From positions 62,001 to 126,000 of the forward strand of contig NZ_CP150166.1 in the NCBI RefSeq assembly GCF_037963765.1: a DNA stretch of 64,000 nucleotides, given 5' to 3'. Below the pieces are notes generated by a model. That model was not told the DNA's origin and ran no database searches. It worked only from the letters and a program-made list of their open reading frames with translations. The position numbers were made by a program, and so were the translations under genes. This DNA comes from Sporosarcina sp. FSL W8-0480 (GTDB taxonomy: Bacteria > Bacillota > Bacilli > Bacillales_A > Planococcaceae). Positions 8,207 through 16,724 of this stretch are shown here, one piece after another (position 1 is the first letter of the stretch; each line of letters begins with the position of its first letter).

Positions 8207-10372
8207 TCACTTCTCAAACATCTTCTTCAAAGCATCCGCCATCGCCGTATTCACTGGCTCTTCCTGTTTCTTCAAATACTTTTGCACATCACGCTTATCG
8301 GCTTTCTTGCCACCCGAGTTTGAACGACGCTTTTCGAAGGCGGAGAGCTTTTCCCGATGTCCGCACTTACATACGAAGATGCGGCCGTCCCCTTCCCCGC
8401 GCAACTCAAGTTTCTTCTTGCAGTTCGGGCAGCGTGCATTCGTCAATTGAGAGACATTGCGACGGTGTCCGCACTCACGGTCTTGGCAGACAAGCATTTT
8501 TCCGCGTTTGCCATTCACTTCAAGTAACGGTTTTCCGCAATCAGGACACATCTTCCCGGTGACATTATCATGTCTGAACTTCTTGTCATCCGCCTTGATT
8601 TCACTTATCGTCTTCCTTGAGAATGCAACCATGTCTTTCATGAAGGCTGATTTTTTCATTTTCCCGTTGGCGATTTTCGTTAAGCTTTGCTCCCATTCCG
8701 CTGTCAATGCAGGCGATTTCAAATCATCCGGCACAAGCTCAAGAAGCTGTCTTCCTTTTGAAGTCGTGTAGATGTCGTTCCCTTTCTTCTCGAGGACAAA
8801 TGAGCTGAACAGCTTTTCGATAATGTCTGCACGTGTTGCTACCGTACCTAATCCGCCTGTGTCGCCAAGCGTTTTGATCAGGTCTTTTGATTCCCCGGCC
8901 ATGAATTGAACCGGATTTTCCATTGCAGCTAATAATGTCCCTTCATTGAAACGCGCAGGCGGTTTTGTCTGCCCTTCCGTTGTCACGATTGCTCGGATTT
9001 TCACTTCTTCGCCTTTCGTAAATGCAGGCAAACGGTCAGTATCTTCCTCTTCTTCGTCTGTGGAATAAACTGCTTTCCACCCTTCATCCGTAATTGTCCG
9101 CCCTTTAGCCTTGAACAGTTCCCCACCTACTTCAAGCTCAGCAGTCACTTGTTCGTAGCGGAATGGACCGAAAAAGACTGCGAGGAACCGTTTTACGATC
9201 AAGTCATACAAACGCTGTTCCTTATCAGATAAGTTTTGGTAAATCGGAGTTTCCTCAGTCGGGATAATCGCATGGTGATCCGAAACCCGCTTATCGTCAA
9301 TGACGCCTTTCTGCGGCTTCACCGCCCCTGAGCGCAACAATGCATTTACAGATTTCCGATATGGACCGATGTCGACCGCCTTTATGCGTTCTTTTAATGT
9401 TCCTGCCATATCTGATGTCAAATGCTTGGAATCTGTTCGTGGATACGTCACCGCTTTATGGCGTTCGTATAGATTTTGCAATGTCGACAATGTCTCCTTC
9501 GCGGACCAGCTCCAGCGTCTATGTGCTTCTTTTTGCAATTCCGTAAGATCGAATAAAGGCGGGGCTGGTTGCTGTTTCGGCGTCGTTTTTACATCTTTCA
9601 CCTTTCCGGAATGAACCCCGTCAAGATGAGATAGCAATTTCTCAATCGCCTCTTTATTGAACGACTGGGTTTGCCCTGCCTTATCTGACCATGTGAACCT
9701 CGCTGTTTCCGTCAATGCTTGCAACCCGTAATACGACTTCGGTTTGAATTCACGGATCTGTCTTTCACGCTCCGCTATCATAGCAAGCGTCGGCGTTTGA
9801 ACACGCCCTGTCGATAATTGTGCATTGTATTTTACAGTAAGCGCACGTGTTGCGTTAATGCCGACGACCCAGTCCGCTTCAGCCCGTGCAACAGCTGCTT
9901 CATATAAGTTTTCGTATTGGCGGCCGTCCTTCAAATTATTGAATCCGTCCTTGATCGCTTTATCCGTCACGGACGAAATCCAAAGACGTTTAATCGGCTT
10001 ACGGTTCTTCGCCATTTCGAGTATCCATCGCGCAACAAGCTCCCCTTCACGTCCGGCATCTGTCGCGATGATCACTTCACTCACATCATTTCGTCTCAAC
10101 TGTGCTTTGACCGCGTTGAACTGCTTCGATGTTTGTCTGATTGGCGTTAACTTGAACGGATCCGGAATGATCGGCAAATACTCCATCTTCCATTCTTTGT
10201 ATTCATTGCCGTATCCTTCAGGATCTGCATGTGTCACAAGATGACCAAGCGCCCATGTGACAATATATTTTTGACCTTCCAAGAAGCCATTTCCTTTTTT
10301 ATTACAGCCTAATACCCGCGCAATATCCCGCGCTACGGACGGTTTTTCGGCTAATACAACTGATTTGGACAT
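8207..10372 (-). CDS. topB: DNA topoisomerase III
   Basis: A 721-residue type IA topoisomerase. It relaxes and decatenates DNA by single-strand passage. The N-terminal TOPRIM domain carries VLAEKPSVARDIARVLG and the acidic ATDAGREGELV. The active-site tyrosine is in TYPRTDSKHL (about residue 310), and TGRVQTPTLAMI precedes it. The C-terminus has two Cys4-type zinc ribbons (CPDCGKPLLEV...CQDRECGH and CPNCKKKLEL...CKCGH). The length fits Bacillales TopB. ATG 10372 follows AAAGGGGA. It appears monocistronic, with a repeat array directly downstream instead of an obvious terminator. Confidence 0.95.
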   Translation of the reverse strand: MSKSVVLAEKPSVARDIARVLGCNKKGNGFLEGQKYIVTWALGHLVTHADPEGYGNEYKEWKMEYLPIIPDPFKLTPIRQTSKQFNAVKAQLRRNDVSEVIIATDAGREGELVARWILEMAKNRKPIKRLWISSVTDKAIKDGFNNLKDGRQYENLYEAAVARAEADWVVGINATRALTVKYNAQLSTGRVQTPTLAMIAERERQIREFKPKSYYGLQALTETARFTWSDKAGQTQSFNKEAIEKLLSHLDGVHSGKVKDVKTTPKQQPAPPLFDLTELQKEAHRRWSWSAKETLSTLQNLYERHKAVTYPRTDSKHLTSDMAGTLKERIKAVDIGPYRKSVNALLRSGAVKPQKGVIDDKRVSDHHAIIPTEETPIYQNLSDKEQRLYDLIVKRFLAVFFGPFRYEQVTAELEVGGELFKAKGRTITDEGWKAVYSTDEEEEDTDRLPAFTKGEEVKIRAIVTTEGQTKPPARFNEGTLLAAMENPVQFMAGESKDLIKTLGDTGGLGTVATRADIIEKLFSSFVLEKKGNDIYTTSKGRQLLELVPDDLKSPALTAEWEQSLTKIANGKMKKSAFMKDMVAFSRKTISEIKADDKKFRHDNVTGKMCPDCGKPLLEVNGKRGKMLVCQDRECGHRRNVSQLTNARCPNCKKKLELRGEGDGRIFVCKCGHREKLSAFEKRRSNSGGKKADKRDVQKYLKKQEEPVNTAMADALKKMFEK

Positions 10373-10443
10373 TAAAAAATCCCCTTTCTACTTAACACGA
10401 TTATACGTGAGAACTCTATTCACGTCACCGTATGCGTCCCATG

Positions 10444-10486
10444 AAAAAACCTGTCGCGCTCCTATTAGGAACAAACGACAGGTTTT
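10444..10486 (-). terminator. Terminator of the flavin reductase gene
   Basis: AAAACCTGTCG and CGACAGGTTTT form an 11-bp stem, with a T run on the minus strand. Confidence 0.85.
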
Positions 10487-10493
10487 ATTTTAT

Positions 10494-11057
10494 TTAATCG
10501 TTATCCAATGTATCCTTGCATAAATCCTTACTCATTTCCCCGTACCTACCAAAAACCCTTACCATTTCACGTAATCGATTATTCACGTCTTCATCGATAA
10601 TACGATTGTTTTCATCGAAATGCCCGTAATGTGTATACACATAATTCGGCGTAACAAGGGAACGGAAGTAATCAAGGATCGGTTTCAATTGATTTTCAAC
10701 AACAAGGTGATGTTGGTAAGTGCCGCCATTCGCAACAATGGAAACCGGTTTGTACCGCATGGCATGTGGATGAAGCATATCAAAGGCATTTTTCAATACA
10801 CCTGGAATGGATCCTTGAAAGATAGGTGTAGAAATGATGTAAGCATCCGCTTCTTCGAATTTCCGAACCAACTTTTGCATATCCTCGTTATATTGTTCCA
10901 ATGGACGGCCGTCCACGAATTGATGATCATAATTTGCAAAGTTCATCCGTTCAATTACGTATTCATTACCCGTTTCTTTCATATATTTTTCGACCGCGTC
11001 GAGTACCGCGCCGGTTTTGCTGCCTATAATGGTCCCGTCCACAAACAAAACTTTCAC
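10494..11057 (-). CDS. NADPH-dependent FMN reductase family protein
   Basis: A 187-residue flavodoxin-fold oxidoreductase. Visible marks are the N-terminal strand MKVLFVDGTIIGSKTG (FMN phosphate loop), the mid-chain ADAYIISTPIFQGSIPGVLKNAFD segment that is the classic flavin-contacting motif, and KPVSIVANGGTYQHH. Family members reduce FMN or azo/quinone compounds with NAD(P)H. The substrate here is unknown. The start is GTG at 11057 with AAGGAGG seven bases upstream. It is followed by a strong terminator, and an antiporter gene lies upstream on the same strand. Confidence 0.82.
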   Translation of the reverse strand: MKVLFVDGTIIGSKTGAVLDAVEKYMKETGNEYVIERMNFANYDHQFVDGRPLEQYNEDMQKLVRKFEEADAYIISTPIFQGSIPGVLKNAFDMLHPHAMRYKPVSIVANGGTYQHHLVVENQLKPILDYFRSLVTPNYVYTHYGHFDENNRIIDEDVNNRLREMVRVFGRYGEMSKDLCKDTLDND

Positions 11058-11130
11058 AGGGCATCCTCCTTATAGCTGTTCTCCATCGTTCATCGTACCA
11101 TAGAATTGGAGGCATTTACCTAAAACACGC

Positions 11131-13065
11131 TTACTCGTCTTTTTTCGTCGAGGCTGGGGCCGCGCCTGGAATGTTCCTCTTCCCACCATTAGGCTCCTCA
11201 ATGAATTTTTCTTCCAACTGTTCATACGGGATTGTTCTGTCTTGATATTCCCCATCCAACCGTTCCTTTACCCGCTCGATTGTCTTAGCTGGAGATGTGA
11301 GTGCAATGATTGCATCCCCTGCGATTGCTTGCAACTCCACTTTTGGCGTGTAAAATTCAATCGAACCATCCGCACGCAATATATATAGAAGAATCGACTT
11401 ATCATCACGTTCCCGCAAATATTGTGTATAACTGTACTGCTTCGTGATCATCGTCTTTCGAATCACGTGCCCCGCATGCATCCGCTCCTCGAGGCCATAG
11501 ATTGATATCGATGGCGAAAACAGCTTTTGCCCGCCCGTTATTTTAAATTCCTCCACATCTTTTTCTACATGGAAGGCCGTTTGGAATAAATGCTCGCGCC
11601 CCAAATCCGGTGCGAAATCCGCACAAATATGTGCGTTATACGTATCCATCTTCGTCATCGCAAGCATATATCGATAAGGCGTCAAATCTATGTGGTATTC
11701 AATCTGTTCGGAAAGGATATCCCCAACATAACTATTCAGCCCACGCTTTCTTGCCTCCGCGAGCGCCGCCCATCCCTGATCGACAAGAAGGACTTCATTG
11801 TTAGTGTCCCTTATTGATTCGGCAAGTGCAGCGGAAAAGCGTGAACCTCCTATTATTGCGACACCCGACTCCTCGGTAGTCGTCAAATTCAACTTTTTTG
11901 CAAGGAAGCCAATTGAAAAACCATGGAGAACAACCGTGAAAAAGACGAGCGCGAACGTTAATGCAGTCAATAACTCGGCGTCTTCATAACCATTTTCAAG
12001 AAGAATTGTTGCAAAGTAACCGGATACTGTCAGGGCGACAATCCCTCTTGGCGCAATCCAGCCAATAAGCAATTTCTCACGGAAATTCAAATCCGTCCCT
12101 ATAGTGGAAATCCAAATTGATAAAGGACGTACTACAAAAAGCATTGCAGCGACATACGTAATAATTGCTGGATTAAAAATCTCAATCAGTATTTTCGGAT
12201 CAAGTGAAGCAGTAAGCATGACGAAGATGCCTGAAATGAGAAGCACCGATATATTCTCCTTGAAATGTCGAACGTCATTCAACGTCGTCAAGCGCATATT
12301 CGCCATCTTCATCCCCATTGCTGTTACGGCAAGCAAGCCCGTTTCATGCATGATTTCATCCGAAAAGACGAAAGTGAACAGGACAACGACGAACAGAATT
12401 GGTGCTTTCAAATACTCCGGTATACTTCCCCGCTCGAACGCATTTCCGATAATCAGAGCGGCAAGCCACCCAATAAACACTGCAAATGCAGAGGCAGCAA
12501 AGAATAATAATAATGATTTTAAAGTGACCTCGCTGTTTACGAATTTAATGAATTCAAACGCAAAGACCGCAAGCAATGCACCGAAGGGATCGACGACAAT
12601 CCCTTCCCATTTCAATATCGCAGCGGGGCGAGGCTTCAACTTTGCCTGCCTAAGTAAAGGAAGGATAACGGTCGGACCCGTGACGATAAATAAACCACCG
12701 ATGATAAAGGCGACTTCATAGGAGAGTCCAGCCAAATAATGGGCCGCAAGTGATCCAGCTATCCAAGCAATGAATGCTCCGATGGTCACAATCCTACCGA
12801 CCGGTTTGCTGAATCCCCTAATTTCCCGAATATCCAAGTTCAAGCTTCCTTCAAATAAAATGATCGCGACTGCAAAAGTAATGATCGGACCAAATAGATC
12901 ACCCATCGTTTCCTGCGGATTAATCAACCCGAAAATGGGTCCCACTAATAGGCCCGCAAGAGACATGACTACAATCGCAGGCATTCTATATTTCCACGCA
13001 ACCCATTGCGAAAGGATCCCCAACAAAATGACAAGCATTAAATCGAACAATAATGATTCGAACAC
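11131..13065 (-). CDS. Monovalent cation:proton antiporter (CPA1/NhaP type) with RCK-like tail
   Basis: A 644-residue protein. Residues 1-390 are a polytopic Na+(K+)/H+ exchanger domain with the family marks FEGSLNLDIREIRG, GPTVILPLLRQAKL and GWIAPRGIVALTVS. A soluble tail follows: an RCK/TrkA-N-like nucleotide-binding segment (VAIIGGSRFSAALAE ... EVLLVDQ, about 400-480) and a TrkA-C-like end near ELQAIAGDAIIALTS. Such tails usually gate transport by binding nucleotide. The ion is not deducible. The start is GTG at 13065 after AGGGGGAATTTCC. It appears to be a single-gene unit. Confidence 0.88.
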   Translation of the reverse strand: MFESLLFDLMLVILLGILSQWVAWKYRMPAIVVMSLAGLLVGPIFGLINPQETMGDLFGPIITFAVAIILFEGSLNLDIREIRGFSKPVGRIVTIGAFIAWIAGSLAAHYLAGLSYEVAFIIGGLFIVTGPTVILPLLRQAKLKPRPAAILKWEGIVVDPFGALLAVFAFEFIKFVNSEVTLKSLLLFFAASAFAVFIGWLAALIIGNAFERGSIPEYLKAPILFVVVLFTFVFSDEIMHETGLLAVTAMGMKMANMRLTTLNDVRHFKENISVLLISGIFVMLTASLDPKILIEIFNPAIITYVAAMLFVVRPLSIWISTIGTDLNFREKLLIGWIAPRGIVALTVSGYFATILLENGYEDAELLTALTFALVFFTVVLHGFSIGFLAKKLNLTTTEESGVAIIGGSRFSAALAESIRDTNNEVLLVDQGWAALAEARKRGLNSYVGDILSEQIEYHIDLTPYRYMLAMTKMDTYNAHICADFAPDLGREHLFQTAFHVEKDVEEFKITGGQKLFSPSISIYGLEERMHAGHVIRKTMITKQYSYTQYLRERDDKSILLYILRADGSIEFYTPKVELQAIAGDAIIALTSPAKTIERVKERLDGEYQDRTIPYEQLEEKFIEEPNGGKRNIPGAAPASTKKDE

Positions 13066-13200
13066 GGAAATTCCCCCTGTCCTTTTAAGAATATGTGTTA
13101 GTTTACCACAATTCCACTTCCATTCCTCTCATTTGTACATAACTCCTTTTTTGGAATCATAGGGTTAAAAGAAGAGTAGTTGACTGATAGGTAAGAAAGG

Positions 13201-14256
13201 GTGATTCCAATAGAAAATTCAAAGAAGAAAACTGTTGCATTCTACATCGCAAGAGCCGATGGGAAAGGTTCTTATCCCTCAAGAAGGGCAATTGTACTTG
13301 CCCAAGCTATCGCAAAAGAAGTGAACGTTCTATTCATAGTAGGTGAAAATTCCCCCCTACCTCCTGATGGATTCAAATCGATTATCGTCGGTAAAAAATC
13401 CAACCTGCTTCAAGTATTAACGTTCATCCATCCTGATCTGCTCATCCGGGATTCCGGTTCGACGATTGCGGAAGAAGTGGAAAAAATACGGGAAATTGTT
13501 CCATCCATCCTGCATTTTGACGATTTCGGAGATGGTGGAAAGCAGGCGGATTTTGTAATCCAAACCCTTTTGGACGATTCAATTGATGAAGTACCGGAAC
13601 ATTATGTAAGAGATCGCCAACTGTTCATCGCAGATCCGTCCATGAAAGATTTTAAAAAACACGGGCTAAAAAAGGAGCCACCGGGAACTCTCCCTCATCT
13701 TGTCATCTCTTTCGGAGAGGAAGATGAAGGAAACCTGACATTCAGGGCATTACGCCACGTTTCCCAGCTACAGATTCCCTTGAAAGTGACTGTCCTTGTC
13801 GGGGAGAAATATCCACATGACATAAGCACCCTTCGAATGATGGCGCTTGGCAGGCGAAACACAATTGTCCAGCAACCTCCTTATGACCTACCGGAAGTTT
13901 ATGCACATGCAGACGTCGTATTATGCGCGTCAGGCTATATGCCGTATGAAGTAGCGGTGATGGGAATTCCATGCATCGTACTATCACAAAATGATTTTGA
14001 GGTAGGCCTAACATTTCCGAAAGAACAGCACGGTTTCGTCCATCTTGGCCTCGGACGGAAAGTGAAGCAATCGAATCTCCTGAATGCCATCATGGAACCT
14101 TTGTTGCATGAACCTTTAAGAAAGCGGGCCATCGAACGCCAACTCTCCCTCAACCTTGGAGGTGGATTGGACACAGTTTTGGAAACAATCTTCTATTTGA
14201 TTGAACACCCAAAACGAGGAGCAGGCGGAAAAACGATGTCTGATATGCTAAACTAA
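13201..14256 (+). CDS. GT-B-fold protein resembling PseG/MurG-type glycosyltransferases
   Basis: A 351-residue protein with an N-terminal nucleotide-fold opening (KTVAFYIARADGKGSYPSRR), a middle LLIRDSGSTIAEEVE, FDDFGDG, and a C-terminal donor-site-like region LPEVYAHADVVLCASGYMPYEVAVMGIPCIVLSQN. This matches GT-B enzymes that act on UDP- or CMP-linked amino sugars (PseG-like). The exact substrate is unknown, and no surface-sugar genes surround it. The GTG start directly abuts AAAGG, so the start is uncertain; an upstream weak ATAGGT could serve it. It is followed 24 bases later by a small coiled-coil gene. Confidence 0.68.
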   Translation: MIPIENSKKKTVAFYIARADGKGSYPSRRAIVLAQAIAKEVNVLFIVGENSPLPPDGFKSIIVGKKSNLLQVLTFIHPDLLIRDSGSTIAEEVEKIREIVPSILHFDDFGDGGKQADFVIQTLLDDSIDEVPEHYVRDRQLFIADPSMKDFKKHGLKKEPPGTLPHLVISFGEEDEGNLTFRALRHVSQLQIPLKVTVLVGEKYPHDISTLRMMALGRRNTIVQQPPYDLPEVYAHADVVLCASGYMPYEVAVMGIPCIVLSQNDFEVGLTFPKEQHGFVHLGLGRKVKQSNLLNAIMEPLLHEPLRKRAIERQLSLNLGGGLDTVLETIFYLIEHPKRGAGGKTMSDMLN

Positions 14257-14280
14257 AGGAAAACGATTGGAGTACTATTT

Positions 14281-14469
14281 ATGAATAAACGTCAGATCGA
14301 ATCAGCAATCGCCGAATTGAAAATGGACTATATTAACCTCCAAGGTGATGTGGAGAAATTGGAGTCGACGGGACATGCAGACTCCGTCCATAAAGCGGAG
14401 CAACGGTTAGCCGCGATGGAAGAAAAATTAGCGTTGTTGAATAAACAACTTGTAGAGCTATCTGAATGA
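14281..14469 (+). CDS. Small coiled-coil protein, SE1561-like
   Basis: A 62-residue, highly charged, all-helical protein (IESAIAELKMDYINLQGDVE then AEQRLAAMEEKLALLNKQL) with heptad spacing of leucines. The pattern resembles the short SE1561 family of Bacillales, whose role is unknown. ATG 14281 lies 24 bases after the GT-B gene stop, suggesting an operon. GGAGTA precedes it at a suitable distance, and a strong terminator follows. Confidence 0.72.
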   Translation: MNKRQIESAIAELKMDYINLQGDVEKLESTGHADSVHKAEQRLAAMEEKLALLNKQLVELSE

Positions 14470-14520
14470 TAAAAAGGCTGTCCACGGATAGATGATTCTA
14501 TTCGTGGACAGCCTTTTTCA
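14470..14520. terminator. Bidirectional terminator
   Basis: AAAAAGGCTGTCCACG and CGTGGACAGCCTTTTT form a 16-bp stem between convergent genes. Confidence 0.92.
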
Positions 14521-14532
14521 ATTCAGTATTCA

Positions 14533-15078
14533 TCAAGCGATGACGTATTCTCTCACCGCTGTATCGTCTATCATTAATTCCTTCAAGTATTTCTTAGCAC
14601 GGAATAAACGCGATTTTACTGTGCCGATTGATACTTTCATTAAATCAGCGATTTCAATTAATGAATATTGGTATACGTAGAAGTATTCGATCGTTGTTCG
14701 GTAAATGCTATCCAATTGGCCAATTTTTTGTTGGACCATCTGTTGGATGTCGTTTTGTTCGATCATTTCAACGGGTGTTGGGTTATCACTGGGAACCAAA
14801 TCTAAGATTGGAACGTCCAATGTTTCAGGTTGATTCATCACATGTTTACTTCTTCTCACGTCTTTCCTATAGCGATCGCGGAATGTGTTCATACAGATTG
14901 TCGTCAACCATGCCTTCATGCGGTCGACACTGTCCATTTTCCCGCTATAGCGGACAACTTTGACCCATACGTCTTGCATGAGGTCTTCCGCTTCCTCTTT
15001 ATTACGTGTTAGTTTCAAACATAAGTGATATATATAACGGCCATATTCTTCGTATAGCTCTGTCAAGTCAATCTTCAT
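14533..15078 (-). CDS. ECF-type RNA polymerase sigma factor without adjacent anti-sigma gene
   Basis: A 181-residue sigma-70 family member. Region 2 is LYEEYGRYIYHLCLKLTRNKEEAEDLMQDVWVKV with the following AWLTTICMNTFRDRYRK. Region 4 is YSLIEIADLMKVSIGTVKSRLFRAKKYL (about residues 137-164), the usual helix-turn-helix. It redirects RNA polymerase to a specific regulon, unknown here. The start ATG 15078 follows ACGGAGGCG. No gene follows in the operon, as a terminator sits 13 bases past the stop, so there is no linked anti-sigma partner. A perfect palindrome lies 83 bases upstream of its start. Confidence 0.9.
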   Translation of the reverse strand: MKIDLTELYEEYGRYIYHLCLKLTRNKEEAEDLMQDVWVKVVRYSGKMDSVDRMKAWLTTICMNTFRDRYRKDVRRSKHVMNQPETLDVPILDLVPSDNPTPVEMIEQNDIQQMVQQKIGQLDSIYRTTIEYFYVYQYSLIEIADLMKVSIGTVKSRLFRAKKYLKELMIDDTAVREYVIA

Positions 15079-15160
15079 AGATAACGCCTCCGTTTTGTTG
15101 CTGTTGGATTCATTATCGATGATTTCTTCATTACAAACTATCGGTTTCTCTTTCAGTAAT

Positions 15161-15176
15161 CTTACATTTATGTAAG
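15161..15176. promoter_or_regulatory. Palindromic operator-like site upstream of the ECF sigma gene
   Basis: CTTACATTTATGTAAG is a perfect 16-bp palindrome (7-bp arms, 2-base centre). It sits in the sigma factor's upstream region and is the right size for a dimeric repressor. The binding protein is unknown. Confidence 0.45.
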
Positions 15177-15186
15177 TTAGGTGTAT

Positions 15187-15226
15187 TTAAAACAGCCCCA
15201 CGGTCAATTCGTGGGGCTGTTTTATA
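15187..15226. terminator. Terminator downstream of the CorC/HlyC-family gene
   Basis: AAAACAGCCCCACG and CGTGGGGCTGTTTT form a perfect stem around a 7-base loop. It can serve the minus-strand gene ending at 15316. Confidence 0.85.
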
Positions 15227-15236
15227 AAGTGTTGCT

Positions 15237-15260
15237 TTTCGTTTCAGGCGGACGCCTTCC
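15237..15260. repeat. Remnant of a dispersed intergenic repeat
   Basis: CGTTTCAGGCGGACGCCTTCC matches the head of the longer repeat at 18133-18258 with few changes. The rest of the repeat is missing. Confidence 0.5.
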
Positions 15261-15315
15261 ACTACAAGCAACGGATAGTACAAGGTACTAACATAAGTTT
15301 ATACCAAATAATTCG

Positions 15316-16560
15316 TTATTCTTCTTCCTCTTCAATTACACGTTTTGTGATTTTCATCTTCACAATGCGGCTTCGGTCCATTTCTTCGATTTCGAAAAAG
15401 AGGTTTTCATATGTAAACCGCTCTCCCTGTTCAGGTACATGACCTAACTCCTGCATGACAAAGCCGCCAATTGTTTCGAGGTCGGTCGGCAATTCCACTT
15501 TTAACATCTCACTGACGTCGACAATCTCAAGACGCCCATGACAGATTAATAAATGGTCATCATTTTCATAGACAAGCACTTCCTCATCGAAGTCCGTTTC
15601 ATCCTCGATATCTTGACCGATCATCTCTTCAATAATATCTTCATGCGTAACAATTCCGAGAGTTCCGCCGTATTCATCCAAAATGACTGCCATATGCTTC
15701 TTCTTCGCAAGCATTAACTTAAACACTTTTTCGACACTCGATGTTTGGACGACGAATAGAGGCTGATCATCCATCAGTTCGGATAGTTTCTTTTCGGGCT
15801 CCATTGACCACTCAATCAGCATTTTCGAATAAAAAACACCTACGACTCTGTCAATGCTTTCCTCGTATACTGGATAACGCGTGTAAAAGTATTCGAGAAT
15901 CGTGTCCCGCACTTCTTCATACGTCGATTCAATCGGAAGTCCGATGATATCTGTACGGTGGGTTACCATAACGTCCGAAACGTCCTTTTCAGGGAAGTCA
16001 AGTACACCCTTCAACCGTTGTGATTCTTCCTGCAAAAATGTTCCTTCCGTCGACGCGATGTCCACCATTGAACGTAACTCTTCCTTCGTCAATGTGGCTT
16101 CGGTCACAGCACCTTTGGAAATGATACGGATGAAGAAGTTCGTGAATAAGGCAAGAAACGCTGTCAGTGGGGTAAGTAGTTTGACAAGTAAAAAGATAGT
16201 AGGTGCCACTACGTATGCAATTCGGTCTGAAAATGTCGCCGAGATCGTTTTTGGAAGTACTTCACCGAAAATAATGATGACGACCGTCAAAATCCCCGTC
16301 GCCAATCCAACCTTCCAACCTTTATCAATTGCAATCATCGTCACAAGCGTAGGCATCATAATATTCGCTATATTGTTTCCGATAAGAATTGCCGTAATCA
16401 TTCGGTCTGGTTTTGAAATTAGATTCCTTAATTTAACTGACTTACGGTCGCCTTGCTCGGCGCGAAGCTGGACTTTCATCCGATTGACCGCCGTTAATGC
16501 CGTCTCACTCCCCGATAGAAAGAACGACATGAATAAAAAGAACCCAAGCGCGATAAACAA
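15316..16560 (-). CDS. CNNM/CorC (HlyC) family transporter-like protein
   Basis: A 414-residue protein in three parts. The first is an N-terminal DUF21/CNNM membrane domain (LSGSETALTAVNRMKV near the start, then ISKPDRMITAILIGNNIANIM). Next is a pair of CBS domains (about residues 195-320; MVTHRTDIIGLPIES and LAKKKHMAVILDEYGGTLGIVTHEDIIEEMIG). Last is the C-terminal CorC_HlyC domain ending in ITKRVIEEEEE. Relatives act in magnesium or cobalt export and resistance; the older haemolysin label is not informative. The start is TTG at 16560, with GGGAGG eight bases upstream. It is a single-gene unit with a terminator downstream. Confidence 0.9.
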   Translation of the reverse strand: MFIALGFFLFMSFFLSGSETALTAVNRMKVQLRAEQGDRKSVKLRNLISKPDRMITAILIGNNIANIMMPTLVTMIAIDKGWKVGLATGILTVVIIIFGEVLPKTISATFSDRIAYVVAPTIFLLVKLLTPLTAFLALFTNFFIRIISKGAVTEATLTKEELRSMVDIASTEGTFLQEESQRLKGVLDFPEKDVSDVMVTHRTDIIGLPIESTYEEVRDTILEYFYTRYPVYEESIDRVVGVFYSKMLIEWSMEPEKKLSELMDDQPLFVVQTSSVEKVFKLMLAKKKHMAVILDEYGGTLGIVTHEDIIEEMIGQDIEDETDFDEEVLVYENDDHLLICHGRLEIVDVSEMLKVELPTDLETIGGFVMQELGHVPEQGERFTYENLFFEIEEMDRSRIVKMKITKRVIEEEEE

Positions 16561-16724
16561 AAGTGATTCCTCCCGGATTTATCTCTACTTCTACAATTCG
16601 TTCAATTTAGTAACTTTTAAATATCATACCATACTCATTATAAATCGTCCTTTTAAATAACTTGATTGTTAACGACATGATATACTATTTTTATTCACTA
16701 ATTAATTTGAAAAGAGGGATTCAC

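Noticed and set aside
7931..8323. Short plus-strand open frames with NRAHELDRCAQ repeats
   Set aside because: Same artefact in array 1; they run into the topB coding region on the other strand.
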